NCBI RefSeq assembly: GCF_000503055.1 | Contig: NZ_AYVY01000040.1 | Coordinates: 526-37,899, forward strand | Direction of reading: 5' to 3' | Origin: Mesorhizobium sp. LSHC420B00 | Lineage (GTDB): Bacteria > Pseudomonadota > Alphaproteobacteria > Rhizobiales > Rhizobiaceae | DNA length: 37,374 nt | In this document: in pieces, positions 34,509 through 37,374 of the stretch | How positions within the stretch are numbered: the stretch's first letter is position 1 | How the letters are laid out: each line of letters opens with the position of its first letter | Program-made: the position numbers and the translations under genes | The notes under the pieces: generated by a model | What the model was told of the DNA's origin: nothing | Database searches by the model: none | What the model saw: only the letters and a program-made list of their open reading frames with translations

Positions 34509-34736
34509 TTAATGGCCGCCGCCGTCCCCACCCTCCCCTTCTGACGGTGTTTTTTCAAGAGGATGAACTTTGTTGTCGTTGGCCCCCTGCAATTCCTCGA
34601 AATGCTCCCGAGCAACCCGCCGACCCAACAAACGGGCGATCGACAGGACGGCTCGTTCAGCCATGTCTCGTGCCGACATCTCAGCCCTGTAGTCATGGCT
34701 TGCGCTGTCGCTCCCAGGTTTGGCCTCGTCCACCAT
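34509..34736 (-). CDS. Small recombinase-associated protein
   Basis: A 75-residue acidic protein starting MVDEAKPGSDSASHDYRAEM. Its core IARLLGRRVAREHFEELQGA followed by NDNK is a pattern I recall from small proteins encoded next to recombinases in rhizobia; function unknown. It lies 24 bases upstream of the recombinase on the same strand, so the two are probably co-transcribed. The opposite-strand frame from 34563 is not supported here. Confidence 0.6.
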   Translation of the reverse strand: MVDEAKPGSDSASHDYRAEMSARDMAERAVLSIARLLGRRVAREHFEELQGANDNKVHPLEKTPSEGEGGDGGGH

Positions 34737-34928
34737 GGCATGCCCGCTCTTCTGTGTAGATCAAGGGCATTGAGCGGCGTGATGATCAGCAAGACAAGTT
34801 CAGTTGCGGCGCGGTCGTACGGTGGCGTGCAAATACTTGCGCGCTGCGATTTGGGAATTCCGAAACCAAGCCAAACTGCCAAAGCTCGAGCCTCTTGCAA
34901 TATCGCACGCAATATCCAATATGCTTGC

Positions 34929-35357
34929 GTGAGACTGCTTCTCGATACGGCGACCATGGTGGCGGCGATCCGAAGCGATGCCGGCGCTTCGCGCCAACTG
35001 TTGGTGGCAGCTTTGGAGCGCCGGCTGACGCTGATCGCTTCGGTGCCGTTGATGATCGAGTACCAGGCGGTCATGACAAGGCCTGAGCACCTTGAGGCTT
35101 CCTGCCTGTCGGCTGGGGATGTGAACGCGTTGCTCGATGCGGTGGCGGCCGTCGCCGAGCCGGTTCGCCTTGTCTTCCTTTGGCGACCCGCCGTTCGCGA
35201 CCCGGACGACGACATGGTGCTGGAAGCTGCGGTAAACGGACTGGCGGATGCTATAGTGACGTTCAACCTACGCGACTTCGGCAAAGTGGCCGAGCGCTTC
35301 GGTATCTTGGTCCTGTCGCCGGGCGAGGCGCTGAGACGATTGGAGAGAAAGACATGA
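34929..35357 (+). CDS. PIN-domain toxin of a toxin-antitoxin pair
   Basis: A putative ribonuclease toxin of 142 residues from GTG 34929 (VRLLLDTATMVAAIRSD). Acidic residues expected of a PIN nuclease are visible: the first Asp in RLLLDTA, Glu in MIEYQAV, Asp in VRDPDDDMVLEAAV and Asp in AIVTFNLRDFGKVAERFGI. The LRDF motif and C-terminal ILVLSPGEALRRL match the PIN family annotated as toxin component (COG1569 type). The start is uncertain because no ribosome site is evident, but the first Asp must be included. The stop overlaps the antitoxin start by 4 bases (ATGA). Confidence 0.85.
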   Translation: MRLLLDTATMVAAIRSDAGASRQLLVAALERRLTLIASVPLMIEYQAVMTRPEHLEASCLSAGDVNALLDAVAAVAEPVRLVFLWRPAVRDPDDDMVLEAAVNGLADAIVTFNLRDFGKVAERFGILVLSPGEALRRLERKT

Positions 35358-35605
35358 GGAGAAGCAATTTCGCACTGCGGCTTCAGCTCTCGCTTCTGGA
35401 TGAGGCGCGCAAGGTGGCGGAGAGCGAAGGCGTGCCGCTCAACCAGTTCATTAACGTGGCAGTCGCTGAGAAGCTTTCGGCGCTGCGCACGGAAAGTTAC
35501 TTTCAGGAACGCGCTGCCCGTGCCGACCTTCCCAAGGCGCTGCATATCCTGAAACGGGCCGGCAAAGGGAAGGCGCCGATCAAGGGCGACGAATTGCCGG
35601 AGTAA
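35354..35605 (+). CDS. Ribbon-helix-helix-type antitoxin
   Basis: An 83-residue protein starting MRRSNFALRLQLSLLDEARK. The segment FALRLQLSLLDEARKVAESE then GVPLNQFINVAVAEKLSAL fits a ribbon-helix-helix fold (beta strand, helix, helix), as in HicB/CopG-type antitoxins. The C-terminal third (LHILKRAGKGKAPIKGDELP) is likely the toxin-binding tail. It overlaps the PIN gene by ATGA, so the pair is co-translated, toxin first. It probably represses the pair's promoter. Confidence 0.85.
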   Translation: MRRSNFALRLQLSLLDEARKVAESEGVPLNQFINVAVAEKLSALRTESYFQERAARADLPKALHILKRAGKGKAPIKGDELPE

Positions 35606-35607
35606 TG

Positions 35608-35621
35608 TACCCCGAGGGGTA
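35608..35621 (+). repeat. Perfect hairpin TACCCC-GA-GGGGTA right after the antitoxin stop
   Basis: A 6-base perfect stem with a 2-base loop begins 3 bases after the TAA of the antitoxin gene. It stands next to a second stronger hairpin, and together they look like the transcript end. Confidence 0.5.
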
Positions 35622-35624
35622 GAG

Positions 35625-35648
35625 CGGTACGGCTCGTACCGGAGTTTT
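35625..35648 (+). terminator. Intrinsic terminator-like hairpin after the toxin-antitoxin pair
   Basis: CGGTACG (35625-35631) pairs with CGTACCG (35635-35641) around GCT, followed by GAGTTTT. The stem of seven perfect pairs and the short T-run fit a Rho-independent terminator for the PIN/RHH operon. Confidence 0.6.
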
Positions 35649-35687
35649 GCCTGCGTCCAAAGCGGCCGCCGGGCCGAAGACTGCCGG

Positions 35688-36116
35688 TCAAGGCTGGCGC
35701 AGCACGCGCCACAGCGATGCGGCTCTGGCCTTGACGGGCTGACTTCGGTCCGGCGTTCTCTCGACAAGCGGGCAGTTCTCTTGCCGGACATAATCTCCCC
35801 ATCTATCGGGAAGAGTCTGGACGAGCCTTGCCGGACGCTGCTTCCGCCACGGCATTGGGCGAACCCGCTTGAAGAGGGCGAATACCCGAAACCAGAATCG
35901 ATACTCCTGTGTCCGCCCGTCGCAATACGCCGACACGGCGCACCAGGCGATTGCGGTTGCGGCTGGCTTTCCCCACAGGGCTGTCGCTGCCTCTGCAGCT
36001 TCAGGCACGGTCCATTTCTGCACGGCGGCATCGCGGTTGAAGGCATCCAGCAGATCGGGATCGCTCACCGCCGGATGGTGAGATGCCGCAAGAGTGCTCT
36101 GCGCTGGCAATTCCAT
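35688..36116 (-). CDS. Hypothetical protein of the integrated element
   Basis: A 142-residue protein beginning MELPAQSTLAASHHPAVSDP. A conserved-looking core reads DAFNRDAAVQKWTVPEAAEA, ATALWGKPAATAIAWCAVSA and RTQEYRFWFRVFALFKR, with a basic/Trp-rich end (DRWGDYVRQENCP). It has no signal peptide or membrane segment. I do not recognise a function. The start at 36116 lacks a ribosome site and overlaps the small frame at 36065-36205, which has a strong one; an undetected frameshift joining the two is possible. Confidence 0.55.
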   Translation of the reverse strand: MELPAQSTLAASHHPAVSDPDLLDAFNRDAAVQKWTVPEAAEAATALWGKPAATAIAWCAVSAYCDGRTQEYRFWFRVFALFKRVRPMPWRKQRPARLVQTLPDRWGDYVRQENCPLVERTPDRSQPVKARAASLWRVLRQP

Positions 36117-36205
36117 GGCGGTTGAAGGGTGACGTGAGGCAGACGCTTCGCCGCAAGTTGAGGGGTTCTCGGCTGACGCCGGAAGTTGGGTTGGATGGGC
36201 TTCAT
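36065..36205 (-). CDS. Possible 46-residue protein, or true 5' end of the neighbouring gene
   Basis: ATG 36205 is preceded by AAGGAGGCGAGCT, the best ribosome site in this part of the window. It encodes MKPIQPNFRRQPRTPQLAAK and continues to TGA at 36067-36065, inside the start of the gene ending at 35688. It is highly basic. It may be a real small protein, or the start of the larger protein with a frame change near 36110. Confidence 0.35.
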   Translation of the reverse strand: MKPIQPNFRRQPRTPQLAAKRLPHVTLQPPWNCQRRALLRHLTIRR

Positions 36206-36227
36206 AGCTCGCCTCCTTCTTCGTCTT

Positions 36228-36746
36228 TCAGGCGCGGAAACAGCAGCCAGCCCGCCGCTTGCCGAGCTTGCGACGCTGCTCGCCGCGAATGAACTGTTCC
36301 GGCATCGTCTGCTCGGCGATGAGCACCAGATCGCTGAGCGCCGAGCGGATTTGCGGCCAGGGGAACACGGAGCATTCCTCCCAGGCTTCGCCCTCGCGCA
36401 ACACGGCATCGAGCTTGCCCGCCACACCGGCGAGAGTCGTAGCGGGGGTCGTTGAGAACGCTTCCAGCAGATCCTGTGCCCGGTCGCCAGCCTCGCACTC
36501 GGCCTTGAGCGCGGCGGTGTAACCAGCCTCCTCGGCAGCTGCATCCCAGCGAGCCTGATGTGCCGCAAAATCAGCTTCGGCCTTCTCGCGGAGAGCTGCC
36601 ATATCCGGCCCCTCGCCGAGCACTTCATTGAGCGCCTCGATCGAGTGGACCGCCACGTCCTCACCCTCGGGCACGCAGACGGTCGCACAAGGAAAGCCGA
36701 CGCCGATATTGAAAAAGCGGCTATGGATCAACAAGAATCGTATCAC
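36228..36746 (-). CDS. Hypothetical protein of the integrated element
   Basis: An open frame of up to 172 residues from GTG 36746; a start nearer CVPEGEDVAVHSIEALNEV (about 36675) is more natural because similar content begins there. It is an acidic, alanine-rich, largely helical protein: ALREKAEADFAAHQARWDAA, EEAGYTAALKAECEAGDRAQ, GVAGKLDAVLREGEAWEECS, with a basic end (RRKLGKRRAGCCFRA). No known domain recognised. It is divergent from the XRE regulator. Confidence 0.6.
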   Translation of the reverse strand: MIRFLLIHSRFFNIGVGFPCATVCVPEGEDVAVHSIEALNEVLGEGPDMAALREKAEADFAAHQARWDAAAEEAGYTAALKAECEAGDRAQDLLEAFSTTPATTLAGVAGKLDAVLREGEAWEECSVFPWPQIRSALSDLVLIAEQTMPEQFIRGEQRRKLGKRRAGCCFRA

Positions 36747-36755
36747 GGTTACGAA

Positions 36756-37007
36756 ATGAATGCAGTTCAGTGCAAAATGGCACGTGTCGCGTTGGGCTGG
36801 GGAACTCGAGAGTTAGCCCTAAACGCAAACGTATTTCCCGATACCATCGCGCGGTTGGAAAGAGGCGAACAGCTAAAGAATTCAACCCTCGCCGAAATTC
36901 GTGCAGTCTTCGAAGCGTCCGGGATCGAATTCATTCCAGAGAAGGTGGCGGCGCTGGTGTTCGCTTGTCACAGCGTTCCGCTGGCGCATGACAATCGGCT
37001 TTTTTGA
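36756..37007 (+). CDS. XRE-type helix-turn-helix regulator, C-terminus frameshifted
   Basis: A small DNA-binding protein of 83 residues from ATG 36756 (MNAVQCKMARVALGWGTREL); ATG 36723 is an alternative. The HTH is ARVALGWGTRELALNANVFP followed by DTIARLERGEQLKNSTLAEI. The family's usual end, FIPE followed by NGGGAGVRL, is not read in this frame. Here it is FIPEKVAALVFACHSV, while the next frame gives GGGAGVRLSQRSAGA. One base is missing near 36940-36945. The HTH itself is intact. It probably regulates the divergent gene. Confidence 0.8.
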   Translation: MNAVQCKMARVALGWGTRELALNANVFPDTIARLERGEQLKNSTLAEIRAVFEASGIEFIPEKVAALVFACHSVPLAHDNRLF

Positions 37008-37010
37008 GCC

Positions 37011-37054
37011 GCCGCACATGTGCGGCTAGCGGCCCAAATGGGCGCTTCAGCGCC
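37011..37054. repeat. Cluster of three short hairpins/palindromes
   Basis: GCCGCACATGTGCGGC (37011-37026) is a perfect 16-base palindrome. It is followed by GCCCAAATGGGC (37032-37043; 5-base stem, 2-base loop) and the overlapping GGCGCTTCAGCGCC (37041-37054; 6-base stem, 2-base loop). The second and third compete for 37041-37043. A further stem CGGCT/AGCCG with a T5 loop lies just before (36996-37011), over the XRE stop codon. Confidence 0.7.
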
Positions 37055-37374
37055 AACAGGCGAACCAACACGTACGTCCGCAATGGGCCTGATCCCGGAC
37101 CTTCGCACCGAGCTCTCACATGTCCGCTCGCGTGCTGGGTACCCTAGCGGCGGACGGTCTGCTCGGCCCCATTTCTGCCGCCTCGGACCGCGTGGGTAGT
37201 GGGAGAAATACGGCCCGATTCCATTCATCCGCTCCCGGCTGTCGCAAAAGTTGTATAGCGCAAACGATGACATAGGGGTTCTCAGTTTCATCCTGTCGGG
37301 CGCAGCATTGCCGCAGTTCGCTTGCCGACAACTATTCCTGCTGGAATTGACAGGGCCAATCTTCAGGCCTCGTC
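37055..37374. other. No supported gene
   Basis: Minus-strand frames here (for example 36968-37291) lack recognisable protein content and cover the hairpin cluster. One GTCCGC ... GCGGAC dyad (37120-37156) resembles the one at about 4649-4682. No coding or RNA gene can be supported. Confidence 0.4.

Noticed and set aside
34481..36046. 521-codon minus-strand open frame
   Set aside because: It is antisense to the PIN/RHH pair and overlaps the small recombinase-associated gene in another frame, with no domain content.
36968..37291. 107-codon minus-strand frame at the right end
   Set aside because: It runs through the hairpin cluster and into the XRE coding end, with no family content or ribosome site.

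Overview
The window is high-GC DNA. Its gene families (CysTW-type sulfate importer, Aap-type amino-acid importer, class III cyclase/TPR proteins, IS6-type transposase, integrated serine recombinase) suggest a Rhizobiales alphaproteobacterium, most likely Mesorhizobium or a close relative. This is inferred from protein style only. No rRNA, tRNA or CRISPR array was seen.

Layout: (a) 1-2.7 kb, minus strand: sulfate ABC transporter (sbp, cysT, cysW; cysW runs off the left edge). (b) 2.9-8.2 kb: D-Ala-D-Ala dipeptidase remnant, SAM methyltransferase, 2-hydroxyacid dehydrogenase, and a frameshifted adenylate cyclase-TPR protein. Two direct copies of a 67-base non-coding repeat lie on either side of the last two. 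(c) 8.2-11.9 kb: LuxR-TPR regulator, small secreted protein, AraC fragment joined to an ankyrin-cytochrome c fragment, and a dead IS6-family element. (d) 11.9-18.2 kb: module 1, a LysR regulator divergent from a PLP cystathionine-lyase-type enzyme followed by an aapJQMP-like amino-acid importer. (e) 18.7-22 kb: multi-pass membrane protein, TetR regulator, and a divergent methyltransferase with a membrane tail. (f) 22.2-24.9 kb: wreck of an Opp/Dpp-type operon abutting a cyoB fragment. (g) 25.2-32.8 kb: module 2, a nearly complete Opp/Nik-type importer, a second PLP C-S lyase and a second LysR related to the first. (h) 32.8-37.4 kb: integrated-element genes (serine recombinase with an in-frame stop, PIN/RHH toxin-antitoxin pair, two unknown proteins, XRE regulator, hairpin cluster).

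The most coherent theme is sulfur acquisition. A sulfate importer shares the window with two related LysR + cystathionine-lyase cassettes, each tied to a different class of ABC importer (polar amino acid versus peptide/nickel type). This suggests uptake and beta-cleavage of thioether amino acids or peptides. The substrate is not shown by the sequence.

At least eleven otherwise recognisable genes carry single-base indels or a premature stop. Either this is a decaying accessory region or the assembly has base-level indel errors. The fact that cysT is also affected means the second explanation must be tested.
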